Shown here: in pieces, positions 1 to 12,863 of the stretch | Numbering within the stretch: the first letter of the stretch is position 1 | How the letters are laid out: each line of letters starts with the position of its first letter | From: Rebecca billardiae RCC1528 | Lineage: Eukaryota; Haptophyta | Direction: 5' to 3' | Assembly: GCA_965240325.2 (NCBI GenBank) | Contig: OZ251227.1 | Coordinates: 1,116,001 to 1,180,000, forward strand | DNA: 64,000 nt | The notes under the pieces: model-generated | What the model was told of the DNA's origin: nothing | Database searches by the model: none | The model's input: the letters and a program-made list of their open reading frames with translations, nothing else | Translations under genes and position numbers: made by a program

Positions 1-2332
1 GCCTTGAGCGCCTCGAGCTCGCGCGCGTCCGCCACGGCCGAGAGGTCGCACCCGCCCTCGTACGTGAGGTAGAAGAACACGTTCAGCGCGCGCACCGCCT
101 GCCGCGGGGGAGGGGGAGTGCGAGGGCGCGCGGTGCGCGCGTCGGCGGGCGCCGGGCGCGCCGGCGCGCGAGCGCACACGCGCGCGCGCGCGCGCGCGCG
201 CGCGCACCTCCGGCCCCGTCTGCTTGTAGCCGAAGATGAGGTCGATCCACTCGTGCAGGTGGGCGGACACGTGCTCCGACTCGAGCGCCGCGCGGTGCTT
301 CGCCACGAAGTCGGCCGCGGACGAAGCCCACGGCGGCAGCTGCACGTCGCCGAGCGGCTCGCCCGACGAGCGCACGCCGAGCGGCACGCCGTTGTTGTTC
401 TTCAGAAAGTGCGCGCAGTAGAAGAACTCGGGGGTGAGCTCCTTGACGTCGGCGGCGCCGCGCGTGCACGCGCGCCACGTGTCGCCCACGCTGTGGAACA
501 GCCGGTCCGCGTGGTCCAGCTTGCCCGACTGCAGCGCCACCGCGTACGAGGTGAACGGCTCGAGGCGCAGCAGGTAGAAGAGCACGTACCCGAGCGTCGA
601 GTAGTGCGAGCCGTAGTGGAAGGGCGGCACCTCGGGGTCGTCGAAGGCGGCGTACGTGGCCGAGGCCGCGGCGGCCTGCGCGTCGCGCTGCGCGCCCATC
701 GGCCGGCCCAGCTCGCGGAAGCTCGCCGGCTGCGCCAGGTCGAGCTCGTCGCTCTCATAGTCCGCGAGCACCCACGGCATCACGGGGTACTGGTTGAGGT
801 CGTGGTAGGAGCGGCCCGCCAGCGTGTTCAGGCCGAGGAGGTACTCGAAGTTGGAGAGCTCGCGGCGGTCCCAGCGCGCGCGCAGCGCGGGCAGCGCGTC
901 CGCGTCGCCGTCGCGCACGCCCACGCGGCGCAGCGCCTTCGCGAGCCGCGCGCGCGCGGCGGGCGTGCGCACGGACACGAGCACGGAAGCGGGCCCGCTC
1001 TGCGCGCGGTAGAAGACCTCGACGCCCACGTGCTGCATCAGGTGGCGGCGCCGGTGCCACAGCGTGAGGCTGGAGGTGGGCACGGCGAAGGCGACCCAGT
1101 CGGACGCCTCCGCCGCCACCAGCTCGACGCCGTGCGCCGCCGCCTCCGCGGCCACGCCCTCGAGCGAGCCCTCCGCCGCGCGGAACGCGAGCGCGGTGCG
1201 CGTGAGCGTGAGCGCGCCGCGCAGCAGCACGTACGGACGGATCAGCTCCGCGTCCGCGCAGCTGAAGAGGGCGTCGGGCGTGCACGCGCCCGCCGCGGCG
1301 GCCGCGCTCGCGAGCGAGTCGTTGGGGGGCGGCAGCTCGGCCGCGTCCACCAGGATCGCCTCCTCCGAGCTCGACGCGCGCACGGGCTCGGCGGCGGCGG
1401 CGGCGGACGGCGCGTCCTCCTCCTCGTCCGCGCCGCCGCCCGCCGACCGCGCCGAGCCTTCGCGCGCGCCGCCCGCGCCCTCCGCCGCGGCCGCGGCGGC
1501 TGCGGACGACGAGATGTCGCGCGCCGCGCCGAGCCGGCGGAGGGACGCGCGGTCCGTCGAGGCGCGCGCCCACGGGTTCGCGCCCCCCGCCGCGTCCGCG
1601 CCGTCCGCGCCCGCCTCGGTCGCGTGCCGCGGCGCGTGCGCGCGCAGCGCCGCGTCGGGCAGCGCGAGCAGCCGACGCCGCTGCCGGTCCTCGACCTCGA
1701 GCAGACGGCGGAGGCGCGCGCCGTCGGCGGCGCGGCAGCGCCACGCGCCCGCGAGCGGGTGGAGGAGCTGCTCGCGCGCGCTCGCCCACGCCTTGGCGCC
1801 CGCCACGCCCGCGCGCGAGAAGAGCTCGCGCCGCGCCGCGGCGGCGGCGCCGACGCGCGCACACATGGCCACGCGCTCCGCGAGCGCCTCGGCGCGCGGC
1901 CGCTCGGCGGCGGTCGCCGCGTCGCGCGCCGCGCGCTCGTGCCGCGCTCGCAGCTCGTCGGCGGCGCGCGCACGGCGCTCGGCCGCGGCGCGCGCGACGC
2001 CGACGCCCGCGCCGTCCGCGCGCGCGAGGGCCGCCATCACCGCCGCCGTCGGCTCGTGCGACGCCGCGAACTCGTGCGCAGCGTACATGGCCGCGCGCGC
2101 GGGCGCGGACGGCGGCGGCGCCCACGCGAGTCCCGCGCGCCGCAGCAGCTCGGTGGCGAGCGGGAGCGCGGCCGCCGCGAGCGCGTCGAGGGCCTCGGAG
2201 CGCGGCACGCCGGGGAACGCGCCGCAGCCCAGCCGCGCGGCGCGCACGAAGCGCGAGGCCACCTCGGCGGGCTCGAGCGCGCAGCTCGGCTGCGGCGGCT
2301 GCGCCGCGTCGTCCGACGCGCCGCCGCCGTCC

Positions 2333-2386
<54 letters not shown>

Positions 2387-3395
2387 GCACCGGACGGCGT
2401 GGCCCCGCCGGCGGCAGCGCCCGGCGGGCGCGCGCGCATGTGCAGGCACAGCTCGCCCAGCCGCTGCATCGCGCGCCGGTCGCCGCCCACGTCGGCGCTG
2501 CTCACCAGCCTGAGCGTGAGCCGGAGCGCCAGCTGGCGCAGCGAGTCGGCGCGCGCCGAGTTGGCGAGCGCGGCGGCTGCGGCCGCGCCGTCCGCGGGCA
2601 CGCTCGAGTCGGCGCGGCGCAGGAAGGCGGTGGGCAGCGCGTCGCGCGCGCTCGCGAGCACCCCGCGCGCGCCCGCCGCGCCCACGGCCGCGCTGCCCAC
2701 CTCGCTCAGCGCGTCGCGCGCGCACGCGAGGGCGCTGCTCAGGCGGCCGGCGCCGAGCGACGCCGTCGCGGCCGCGCGCAGCTCGAGCCCGCCTAGGCTC
2801 GAGTCGACGAGCACGGAGGCGTCCGCGTCGGCGAGCGCGCGCACGAGCGGTGGGTCGAGCAGCTGCAGGCAGAGCACGACGAGCTGCCCGTCGGACCAGC
2901 CCGTGCTGCGCGCCGCCTCGGCGGCCGCCGCGCGCATCGCCGCCTCAGCCGCCTCCGCCTCGGCCGCCGCGGCCGCGGGCGCGGCCGCCGCGGCCGCGGC
3001 CGCGGCGGGCTCGGGGGCGCGCGCGGCGGGCGGGCGCGTGGGCGGCGGCGGCAGGCACTCCTCGGCGAGCAGCACCAGCCGCGCCAGCTCCGCCCACGCC
3101 GCCGCGTTCGCCGGCGTCGGCGCGAGCGTCGCCGCGAGCGGCGCGCAGCGCGAGAGAGCACACGCCACGACCGAGCGCCGCAGCGCGGCCGCCGCGGCCT
3201 CGTCGGGCGTGTGCGCGCGCAGCGCGGCGTCGATGGTCTCGACGGTCTCGATGCCGATGGCCGCGACGGCGGCGGCGGCGGCAGCCGTCCCCGCCGCCGC
3301 CGCCGCCGCCGCGGCGGACGCCGCGCTGCTCGCCGCGGCCGTGGCGCGCGCTGTCGCCAGCACGCACGCGCCGCCGCCCGCTCCGGCGCCCGGCA

Positions 3396-3471
<76 letters not shown>

Positions 3472-6074
3472 GCCGCCACCGCCGGCGGTCCCGGCGGCCC
3501 CGGCGGCCGGCGGCGTGCTCGGGCTCGCCGCCGCGACGCACTGCGCCACGCACCACGCCATGTACTGCCCCGCCAGCTCGGCGGCGAGCGCGCTGCTCGC
3601 GCCGTCGCCGTCGGCGGCCGCGCGCGCCGCGCACGCGCACAGAGGTGGCAGCCACGCGGCGGCAAACCCGCCGCCGGCCGACGCGCGGCCGAGCGCGGCG
3701 AGGCAGGGCGGCGAGTGGCGCAGCGCGAGGCTGATGCGCTGGAGCGCCGCGCCGCGCGTCGACGCGTCCGCGCGCGCGCACAGCTGCAGCGCCGCGGTGA
3801 GGGCAGCGACCGAGACGAGCTGTGAGTCCTCGCCGCCGCCCTCCGCGTCGGCGGCGCGGCCGGCGCCGCCCGCGCCGCCGCCGCCGCGCGCCGCGCCGCC
3901 GTCGGCGGGGCCCATGGCGTCGGCGTCGGCGGCGCAGCCGCGCACGCTGCCGCCCGCCAGCGCGGCCGCGCCCTCGCCGCTCGGGTCGCGCGCGAGCTCG
4001 CCGAACGCCCAGTCGAGCGCGGCGCCGACGAGGCGCGCGCTCGGCGCCGCCCCCTGCAGTGAGCACATCAGCAGCGCGTCTGCGGCGGGCGCGCGCCACG
4101 CGGACGCGCGCCAGCGGCGGAGGAGGGTGCTCGCGGCGGGGCGGTCCGCGCAGCAGACGAGCCAGCCGACGAGCCGCAGCGCGAGCGGCCGCGCGCGCTC
4201 CGCCACCGTCCACACCAGGCACACCGTCGGCTGCCACAGCTCGGCGCCGCCGCCGATCAGCCGCTCGGCCGCGGCCGCGCCGTGTCGGTGCGCGTGCCGG
4301 AGCAGCGCGCGCAGCAGCGCCTCCTGCTGCGCGGCGCCGCGCGCGCGGTTGACGCAGTACAGCACGTGGCGCAGCATCTCCGCGGGCACGCCGGCGCCGC
4401 CGTGCCCGAGTACCGCCGCCGAGGCCCCGCCGCCGCCCGCGCCGCCGCCGCCCGCGCCGCCGCCGCCGCCCGCGGGCGCGCACAGCGTGCCGCCGCCGTC
4501 GGCCGTCGACGCGCGCGCCGCGTCGAAGGCGATGGCGATGGCGTGCTCCCACAGCGCGGCGCGCGCGTCGGGCGCCGCGCCGGCGGGCGCGCCGTCCGCG
4601 GCCGCCTCGCCCAGCGCCGCGCCGTCGAGCAGCACCAGCGCCGCGCCCGTGCGCGCCCACTGCGCCGCGTTGGCGGCCGCGTGGTGTGTCAGATGCGCGA
4701 GGTGGCGCGCGCGCGCGTCGGCCGGCGCGGCGGCCCAGAGCTCAAGGCGGAGGAGGAGCGCGCTGAGCAGCCGGTCGGCGAGCGGCGCGTGCGGCTGGAG
4801 CGCGCGCTGCAGCTCCCACAGCGCGTCCGCCACGCCGGCCGTCAGCACCACCGCCCCCTCCGCGCGCGCCAGCCCGCTCAGCAAGTGTGCCAGAGCGCCG
4901 ACCAGCTCGTGACATCCAGGCTCGGACCCGGCGCGCTCGGGCGCGGGCAGCACGGAGGCGACGGCGCGGACGAGCGCGGCGAGCATCGACGCGGCGGCGG
5001 CGCGCGACTCGGCCGTCGGGCCCGCCGCCGCCTCCGCCACGAGCCCGCCCTCGTCCAGCGGCGGCAGGAAGAAGCCCGGGCCGAGACGCAGCGAACACAG
5101 CGGGCGAGTGTGCAGCGCGCGCGCGGGCGGCGCGCGCAGCAGCGCGCTGAGCTGGAGCGCGCGCGCCGCGCCGTCGAGCGGCGCGGCGGGCGGGAGCGCG
5201 AGCACGCCGCCCGCGCCGACCGCGCCGCGCTCGTCCAGCAGCGCCGCCGTGTACGCGCACTGCAGCGCGCACGCGCGCGCGCCACCGCCCACGACCTGCG
5301 CTGCGAGGCCGAGCGAGCGCTCGGCGCGCGCGAGCGCCGCGCTCGGGTCCGCGCACGCCGGCCCGGCGTCGAAGAGCGCGGCGGCCTCGGCGTCGGAGAG
5401 GGCGCCGCGGAAGAGGCACAGCGCGCCGAGCTGGCCGTCCAGCGCGTTCGGGCTGCCGCCGCCCGCGCCGCTCGCGCCGCCGGCGCGCGCGCGCCCGCCG
5501 TCGGCGTGCGCCGCTCGCCCCGCCGCCGCCGCCGCGTACGCCGCCGCCGCCGCGCCGAGCGACGCGCCGACCACGCAGCGCGCGCGCGAGGCGTCGGCGC
5601 CCTTGGGCAGCGCGTACCTGCACGGCGCGCTCGAGACGCGCCGCCCGTCCAGGTGCAGCGTCGCCGCGTCGCCGCCGAGCCCGAGCCGGCCGCCTCGGCG
5701 CAGGTTGAGGCAGACGAGGTGCCACGCGCCCACACGCAGCGCGCACCGGCCGAGGGCGGCGAGAGGCGGCGGCGCGTGCGCGGTCGCGCGCGCGAGGAGC
5801 GAGGGGCGCGCGTCCGCGCCCTCGCCGTAGTGCCGCACCACCGCCGAGCCCGCGCGCAGCAGCACCTCCACCCCCACGCCGGGCTCGGCCGGCTCGAGCG
5901 CCAGCAGTGTCGTCCCCTCGGGCGCGCTGCTGTCCAGAGCTAGCCACAGGCTCACGCTCAGCGAGCCGTGCTGCAGGGGCTCGGCGAGGGCGGCGGCGGG
6001 GAGCCACAGCGCGCAGCCCGCGGAGGCGGGGAGGTGCAGCGCCACGCGCGGCGCCGCGACCGCGCCGCCGCCGA

Positions 6075-6106
<32 letters not shown>

Positions 6107-6298
6107 TGCTGCGCTGCCGCCGCCGCGGCAGCCGCCGCCGCGCCGCCGCCGCCAGCGCGGCCGCCACCGCCGCCGCCGCCGCCACCGGCGGGGGCCATGG
6201 CGGCGAACGCCGCCGCCGCGGCGGACGACGCTGCGTGCGAGACGCTCGCTGCCGCGCTCGACGAGGAGAACGCCGCGCCAAACGCACAGGCTGAGAGC

Positions 6299-6349
<51 letters not shown>

Positions 6350-7260
6350 GCAGGGCCGCATGGGGCTGACGCGGCGCCACCGCCGCCCGCGCCGCCGGGG
6401 TGCACGCTCGCGAGCGCGGCGGCGGTGGCTGCCGCCGCGTGCGCCGCGGCGGAGGGCTGCAGCAGCTCGAGCACCGCCCCGAGCAGCTGCACCGCGCGCG
6501 GCGTCGCGCCCACCGCCACGCAGTGCGAGACAGTGGCTGCAAGCTCAGCCGCGTCCGAGCGCGTGAAGTGGTGGGCGCCGAGGAGCTTGATGAGGTGGAT
6601 CATGAAGGCGGAGGCGGGGGCGTGCGCGGGGCGCAGCGCCGCGAGCAGCGCGGGCACGCAGCCCACCTCGCGCGTGAGCACGTGCCGGTTGTACGCCGAG
6701 CGCGCCGCGGCGTCGTGCACGCGGCCGAGCACGCCCACGCGCTCGCGGGCGTCGAGCGAGGGGAGGAGGTGGAGGACGAGGCGGGCGGCGCGCGGGTCGC
6801 TCATACGGCCGGCGGCGTCGACGAGGCGCGAGAGCGCCTCGTCGAGCGTCGCGCCGAGCGTGCCGGCGGGCAGGCCCGCGAGCGTCGCGAGCGGCGGCGG
6901 CGCGTCCGCCCACGCTCCATAGGAGGAGCCCGCGGCGCGCACGCCCGGCGGCGCGCGCGCGGCGGGCAGCGGGGGCGCCGCCATCGGCGTCGCGTCGCGA
7001 GGGTTGGCGGGCTTCGGCACGGCCGGTGCCGCCGAGACCGGCGCGGCGCTCGGCTGCGCGCTGCGAGGCGGGGCGGCCGCGCTCGGCGCGGGCGGAGGCG
7101 CCGCCGCCGACGAGCTCGCCGTCACCGCCGCCGTCACGGGCGGCGGCGGCGGCGGCGGCGGGAGCGGGCCGCCTGGCGTCGGCGCGGCAGGCGCGAGCGG
7201 AAGCGCCACATCGCCTCGCGAGGACGCGGATGGCGGCGCGCCGAACAGGCTCTGCGCCAT
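1..7260 (-). CDS. PH-BEACH domain protein (neurobeachin/LYST-type), 3' end outside window
   Basis: The minus strand is open from the ATG at 7260-7258 to 208 (2,351 codons). A 109-nt intron (207-99, GTGCG...CAG) follows, and exon 2 (98-1) runs off the window. Visible domains, in order: a Pro/Ala-rich N terminus; helical-repeat-like segments interrupted by poly-Gly; a concanavalin-A-like module at about residues 407-640, ending GQLGALCLFRGALSDAEA; a long alpha-helical middle; a PH-like domain at about 2000-2120; then BEACH from about 2127 with WDRRELSNFEYLLGLNT, NQYPVMPWVL, FHYGSHYS, LPPWA, HEWIDLIFGYKQTGPE and, across the splice, NVFFYLTYEGG. This order is that of known BEACH scaffolds, which act in vesicle and lysosome traffic. 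C-terminal WD40 repeats would be expected beyond position 1. Nearly 7 kb without an intron, and very high Ala/Gly, are unusual. Larger plus-strand ORFs over it are composition-driven shadows. The BEACH assignment is secure; the subfamily is not. Confidence 0.93.
3397..3483. repeat. (GCC)n trinucleotide tract coding poly-Gly in the BEACH gene
   Basis: An almost pure run of GCC/CCG triplets on the plus strand reads as poly-glycine in the minus-strand BEACH frame. Shorter tracts of the same kind lie at about 2338-2385, 6075-6110 and 6300-6350, the one at 6075-6110 giving poly-Pro. All keep the frame open, so triplet expansion changes only low-complexity linkers. Confidence 0.9.
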
Positions 7261-7453
7261 GTCGGCCGCCCGAGCGGCCGCGTCCGCGCGCTCTGCCATC
7301 GCGTCCACGCCGTCCGGGAGGTCCCTCGCGAGTCGCGAGTTGAGAGTCGCGGGACTCGCCAGCGCGGCTCGTCCGCCGCCCGGACACGGACCTTGCTGCC
7401 GCCTGCCGCTCGCCAGCTCTCGGCGGCGGCCCGGCCTCGGCGCGGCGGCGCCC
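7261..7453. promoter_or_regulatory. Shared 5' region of the divergent BEACH and golgin genes
   Basis: The two ATGs (7260 minus, 7454 plus) lie head to head 193 bp apart with no other gene between them, so both core promoters and 5' UTRs must sit in or near this stretch. No TATA box is evident. The short inverted words around 7320-7345 (GTCCCTCGCGAGTCGCGAG and neighbours) are the only local structure seen. Confidence 0.5.
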
Positions 7454-10400
7454 ATGGACTTCTCGGCGTTCAAGCTCGACAGCCTGGGCGACAAGCTCGG
7501 CCTGGGCGGCGAAGGCTCGAGACGTGCGCGCAACGGCTCGCTCGCGCGCGCGCGCGCGCGCCCGTCGCGCCGCGCGCCCCCGCGCCCCGCCGCGGTGCGC
7601 GCGCGGCCGGCCCCGAGCCGGCGCGTCCCGCCCCTTCCGCGCGCGCGGCCGCCGCGCGGCGCAGCCAAGGCGGATGGCGAGCCCGGCGGCGCGTCGGGCG
7701 GCGGCTCGAGCGGCACCGCCGACACCGCCCGCGCGCAGATGCAGAAGCGGCTCACCTCGCTCACCAAGGACGCGGGCAAGTCGATGCTCTCGACCGGGAT
7801 GAAGCTGCTCGAGGACCCGTTCATGGTGGGCGACGAGGAGCGGCTGGTGCGCGAGCGGCTGGCGAGGGCGAAGGAGGCGAAGGCGCGCGCGGCGGGTGGC
7901 GTGCCCTCGCCCTCGCCGCCCACGCCCGCGTCCGCCGCCGCCGCGGGAGACCTCGGCTGGGCGGCGGACGCGGCGGGCTGGGCCGAGCTGCCAGCCGCGG
8001 GCGGCGCCGCGCCGCCGCTCCCGCCGCCGCTCGGCGCGTCGGCGGCGGACGGCGGTGGTGGCGGCGGCGCGGCGGCGGCCTCGGCGGCCGAGCTCGCCAC
8101 CCTGCGCGCCGAGCTCGCGCAGCGCGCCCGCGCCGACGCCGAGCTGCGCGCGCGCGTGGGCGAGCTGCAGCAGCGGCTGGCCGCGGCAGACGAGCGCGCG
8201 GCCGCGGCGGACGCGCGCGCGGCCGGCGCCGAGGCGGCGGAGCGGCGGGCGAGCGCGGCGGCGGCGGCGGCGGCGGCGGGGGCGGAGGGCGGCGGTGCGG
8301 CCGCCGCCGCCGCCGCCGCCGCCGCGCAGGAGCGCGTCGACGCGGCCGAGCGGCGCGCGAGCGCGGCCGAGCACGCGGCGGCCGCGGCGGCGTCGCGCGC
8401 GGCGGCCGTTGAGAGCCGACTGGCTCAGGCGACGCAGGCGGCGGCGGAGGCGGCGAAGGCGGCGCGCGGCGCGGAGCCCGCGGGGAAGGCGCACGCGGCG
8501 CTGTGCGCCGCCACCTTCGCCCTGCTCGCCGCCGTGCAGCGCGCGCTCAACCCCGAGGGCAAGCCGCTGCAGCCCACCGCGGACGCGGCCGCGCTGATGC
8601 GCCTGCTCAAGGCGGCGGAGCGGCGCATCGTGGAGGAGCTTGGCGCGGCGAGGGCGGCGCGGGGCGCGCTCGCGGGGGAGCGGGCGCGCGCGGCGAGCGC
8701 GGGGGCGCACGCGCGCGAGGCCGCCGCGCTCGAGCGCGCGCTCGTCGCGCACGCCCTCGAGATGGAGCTCGAGCGCGCGGAGGCGGCGGAGGAGGGTGCG
8801 CGGCTGCGCGCGGCGTGCGAGCGCGCGGCCGCGGGCGGCGCGGCCGCGGCCGCTCCGCCGCCGCCGCCGGTGGAGGCGGCGGGCGGCGGCGGCGGCGGCG
8901 GTGGCGCGGCGGCGGAGGCGGCCGCGGCGGAGGTGGCGGAGGCGAAGGCCGCCGCCGCCGCCGCGAGCGCCGCGGCGGAGCAGGCGAGCGCGCGCGCCGA
9001 CGCCGAGAGCGCGCGCGCGGACGCGGCGGCCGCCGACGCCGCCGCCGCCGAGGCGCGCGCCGCCGCCGCGGAGGAGGCGCGCGGCGCGGCGGAGGCGCAG
9101 GCGGCGTCCGCCGCGGCGGAGGCGCAGGCCGCGTCAACGGCGGCGGAGGAGGCCGCCGCGTCCGCCGCCGCCGAGCGCGCCGCGCTCGCCGAGCGCGCCG
9201 GCGCGCAGGTGAGCGCAGCCAAGCTTGCTGTTGCGGCCGCGCGCGCGGACGCGGCCGCGCGCGGCGCCGCGCTCGGCGCCGCGCTCGGCGCGCTGCGCGA
9301 CGCGGACGCGGCGGTGGGCGCGGGCGCGCGCGCGACGGCGGACGCGCGCGCAGCCGCCGACGCCGCCGCCGCCGCGCTCGCCGCCGCCGCCGAGGCCTCG
9401 AGCGGCGCCGAGTCCGAGTCGCAGACGGCGGCGGCGCGCGCGGCGACCGCCGAGGCAGACGCGGCCGCGGCGCGCGCCGCCGCCGAGCGCGCGGACGCGG
9501 ACGCGGCCGCGGCGCGCGAGGCGGCGGCGGCGGCGGACGCGCGCGCGGCGGCGGCGGACGCGGCGGCGGACGCGCTGCGGCTCGAGGCGCGCGAGCTGCG
9601 CGAGGCCGCGGCGGAGGCCGCGGAGGCCGCGCAGGCGCACGCGGAGAGCGCCGCCGCCGCGCTCGCCGCCGCCGAGCGCCGCGCTGCCGCCGCCGAGGCG
9701 GAGTGCGCGGGCGCGGGCGCGGGCGCGGGCGAGGCGCGCGCGCGCGCCGAGGCGGCGGAGGCGGCGGCGAGCGCGGCGGCGGAGCGCGCCGCGGCTCGCG
9801 AGGCCGAGCTCGACGCCGCGCTCGCCGAGGCGCGCGAGGCGGCGCGCTCCGCCGCCGCCGAGCGCGACGCCGCCGCCGCCGACGCGGAGGCGGCGGGTCG
9901 CGAGGCGGCGGCGGCCGCGGAGCGCGCGCGCGCCGCGGAGTCGGAGGCGCGCGGCGCGCGCGAGGCGGCGGCGGACGGCGCGGCGCGGACGGACGGCGCG
10001 GCCAAGCGCGCGCGCGCCGCGGCCGAGCGCCGCGCGGCCGACGCGGCGGCCGCGGCCGACGCCGCCGCCGCCGACGCCGCCGAGTGCCGCGAGCGCGAGC
10101 GCGGCGCGCGCGCGGACGCGGCCGAGGCGGAGGCCCGGCTGGCCGCGGCCGTGGCGCGCGCGGACGGCGCCGACGCGGAGGCGGCGGCGGCGCGCGCCGA
10201 CGTGGAGCGCGCGCGCGCCGAGGCGGAGTCCGCGCGGCGCGCAGAGGCCGACGCCGCCGCCGACGCCGCGCGCGCCGCCTCCGAGCGCGACGAGGCGCGC
10301 GCCGCGGCCGAGGCGGCGGCGGCGCGCGCCGACGATGCGCATGCCTCGGTCAGCGCCGCGCGCGCCGACGCGGACGCGGCTCGGCGCGCGGAGGAGGCGG

Positions 10401-11024
10401 CGCGCGCGGAGGCGGCGACGGCGCGCGCCGAGCTCGCGCGCACGCGCGACGACGCCGACGCGCTGCGCGACGCGCTCGACGAGGCGCGGCGCGAGGCCTC
10501 CGCCGCGGCCGAGCGCGGCGCGGCCGCGTCGGCCGCGCGCGCGCCGCCCGACGCGGCCGCGGCCGAGGCGGCCGCGGCCGAGCTCGCCGCCGCGCGCGCC
10601 GCGGCGAGCGAGGCGGCGGCGGCGCTCGCCGAGGCGCGCGCGCGCGCGCTCGGCGCCGAGGCCGAGGCGACGGGCGCGCGCACCCTCGCCTCCACGCTGC
10701 AGGAGACGCTCGGCGCCGTGAGCGGCGCGCACGCCTCTTCCCTCGGAGCGCTGCACGACCGGCTGATCAGCGCGACGCGCGAGGCGGCCGCGGTCGAGCC
10801 GCTGAGGCGCGAGGGCGAGCACTCGCGCGCGGAGCGCGACGCGGCGCTGGCGCGGCTGGCGGTCGAGCCCGACGTGCTCCGCCTCGCGCTGCGCGACGCG
10901 GAGAGCGCGCTGGGCACCGCCGTCCGCGAGCTGCGCTCCGAGCTCCGCGCCGCCAAGGCTCGCTCGCGCGAGCTGCTCGTCGCCCGAGACGCGGAGCTGC
11001 ACCGGCTGCGCGCGGCCGCGCAGC

Positions 11025-11056
<32 letters not shown>

Positions 11057-11638
11057 GAGTCGAGGCGGGCGAGCGAGGCGGCGGCCGTGGCAGCCGCCGA
11101 CGCCGACGCGGCGGCGCCCGAGTCAGGCGGCGGCGGCGCCGACACGGCGGCGCGCGCGAACGGCGGCGCGCCGCCGCCGCCCGCGACGCCCGCCACCGCC
11201 GCGCGCGCCTCAGCAGAGGGCGACCCCGAGCGCACGGCGGCGGCCGCGGCCGCGGCGCAGTCGGCGGAGTCGACGCCCGCGCCGCGCGCGAGCGCCGCCG
11301 GCGCGGACGGCGGCGCGCTCGCCGCGTCCCTCGAGCTGCAGCGCAAGCAGGAGCAGATCGCGCAGCTCGAGCACAAGCTGCTGCGCTCGTCTGAGCTCAA
11401 GCGGCGCGCGGCGGTGCGCATCGCCGCGCTCGACTCGCAGCTCGCGCGCGCGAACAACATCAAGAACCTGGAGTACATCAAGAACGTGCTGGTCAAGATG
11501 CTGCTGCTCGGCGACGAGGGCGTCGAGTCGCTCCTGCCCGTGATCGCCCACTTCTTTGCGTTCACGCAGGACGAGCTGCGCCAGATCGAGGCGGCGCGGC
11601 GCGAGCGCGCGCGCCAGAGCTGGCTGCCCGTGCTGTGA
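7454..11638 (+). CDS. GRIP-domain golgin-like coiled-coil protein
   Basis: The protein starts MDFSAFKLDSLGDKLGLGG. A probable 141-nt in-frame intron lies at 7524-7664 (GTGCG...GCAG); without it a stretch of Arg/Pro-rich residues unlike its surroundings would be retained. About 1,350 residues follow (1,394 if unspliced), mostly an Ala/Glu/Arg coiled coil from about 8100 to 10980. The end (about 11385-11620) is a good GRIP domain: NLEYIKNVLVKMLLLGDEG, LLPVIAHFFAF and TQDELRQIEAARR, with the Tyr that in golgins contacts Arl1 GTPase. GRIP golgins tether vesicles at the trans-Golgi. The start at 7454 is preferred over an in-frame GTG/ATG-like start at 7004 because the latter lies in the BEACH gene. 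The coiled coil is extremely Ala-rich, reflecting GC pressure. The stop TGA is at 11636. Confidence 0.87.
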
Positions 11639-12175
11639 CGAAGTTCGGGTCACGCAGCCGTACTGAGACTTTGACAACGATGAATTGCGATGTATGATGG
11701 TGGCTTGATACTATGGCCCGTGCGAGCGCTCGACGTGCAAGGCGGGGGAGGATCCGGCCCCAGGTAGCACGATCATGTCGACGCGCCGCGCGTGGCCTCC
11801 AAACGCGTCGACTTTGGCCCCCGTTCGACCTGCACGCGAGACGACGAGGGCAGCAATCGTGAATCGGGCGAAAACACTCTTCGGTAATCCTCGCGCGATG
11901 TCCGCGCCGGCGTTGGATTTGGCGCGCGCGGCCCACGCGCTCCGCGCCACCGGGTACTGTCTTTTCGGCCGAGCGTCCCCAGAATTCAGGGAGCTGCGAG
12001 GGCGCCCGGTAGTGAGCGACGCGATTTTCTTTTCTTGGCGAGTCGATTTTCTTTTTCCTTTTCTTTTCTTATCTTTTCCCCGGGCACTGTCAATCTCGCC
12101 TGCCTAGTGCCTGAGCTGTGTGCGTCAGTCTTATTCTTAGTAAACTGTACAAGCTGGCGGGTTGAGACCCAGTCT
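11639..12175. other. Intergenic, 3' of golgin gene
   Basis: No convincing gene. It contains a T-rich/CT-rich stretch (about 12030-12080). Small ORFs here (for example 11775-12107 plus) have no recognisable motif and end in translated CT-rich sequence. Confidence 0.6.
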
Positions 12176-12670
12176 AATCAGGAGACCCGCGTCGTCCTAC
12201 CTGTGTCGTTAAACGGCATCATAGAATGAGTCTGCAGCCATAATTACACGCGGCACCCGCCGCCGGACGGCGGAGGGTGCCGTGTAACGGCTTGGCTGCA
12301 GACTGCCTCCGCCGTGTAACGGCTTGGCTGCAGACTGGGTTGAGACTCCCTGGCTGGTACTCTCCGCCATCGCACTCGCTTCACGCGAGGGCTGTGCCCG
12401 CCCGCCGAGTAACGATGGCGGCGCAGTCCGGAGGAGAGTACCAGACAGGTTGAGCAAGGGGTCTTACAAATAACGTCTCCTTGGGTTGAGACGGTCCCGC
12501 CTTTTCTCATTTCTGACGAGCTCCGCGCTGGCGCGGCGCAGAGCAGCTCGCCAGAAAATCGACGTCGCGGAGATGAAACGGCTGGGTCTCAATCAGCCAG
12601 CACTACAAGGGGCGGACCTACCCATTCTATGATTTAACGACACAGGTAGGACGACGCGGGTCTCCTGATT
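12176..12670. mobile_element. MITE-like element with about 50 bp terminal inverted repeats
   Basis: 12176-12228 and 12623-12670 are inverted copies of each other (AATCAGGAGACCCGCGTCGT to CATAGAATG) and differ mainly by a 5-nt insertion. Inside are nested hairpins: a 26-bp direct repeat at about 12282 and 12311 (core GTGTAACGGCTTGGCTGCAG) that is also present inverted near 12230, and an inverted pair TGGTACTCTCC.../...GGAGAGTACCA at about 12355 and 12432. There is no coding capacity. No clear target-site duplication was found, so the class is unknown. Confidence 0.65.
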
Positions 12671-12863
12671 CGTCGGCGGCAGTGCGCCCGATCGTCGACA
12701 CGAAGTCGGCGTTGGTGGCAGAGCATAGCCTGCACCGCGATCGGATTGCTTGAGCGCGGCCTTGAGCTGCTGGAGCGCGATCCACCTGCGCTGCGCGGCT
12801 CGCATGGCCCTGCTGTGCCCCGAGCGAGGGCGATGGTGCAGGTCCGGATGTCAGCTGGCAGTC

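Noticed and set aside
1064-4912. Plus-strand ORF of 1,282 codons over the BEACH gene, and other long ORFs at 118-2796 and 4282-5943
   Set aside because: Ala/Ser/Arg-only composition with no domain. The minus frame gives clear ConA-like, PH and BEACH domains over the same bases; GC-rich DNA simply lacks stops.
7004-7453. N-terminal extension of the golgin ORF
   Set aside because: It would overlap the first exon of the BEACH gene on the other strand and has no protein-like features; 7454 gives a natural start.
8425-11565. Minus-strand ORF of 1,046 codons antisense to the golgin
   Set aside because: It is a Ser/Ala shadow of the coiled-coil frame. The plus frame ends in a proper GRIP domain.
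11775-12107. 110-codon ORF after the golgin gene
   Set aside because: No motif, and its end is translated CT-rich sequence. Possible but unsupported.
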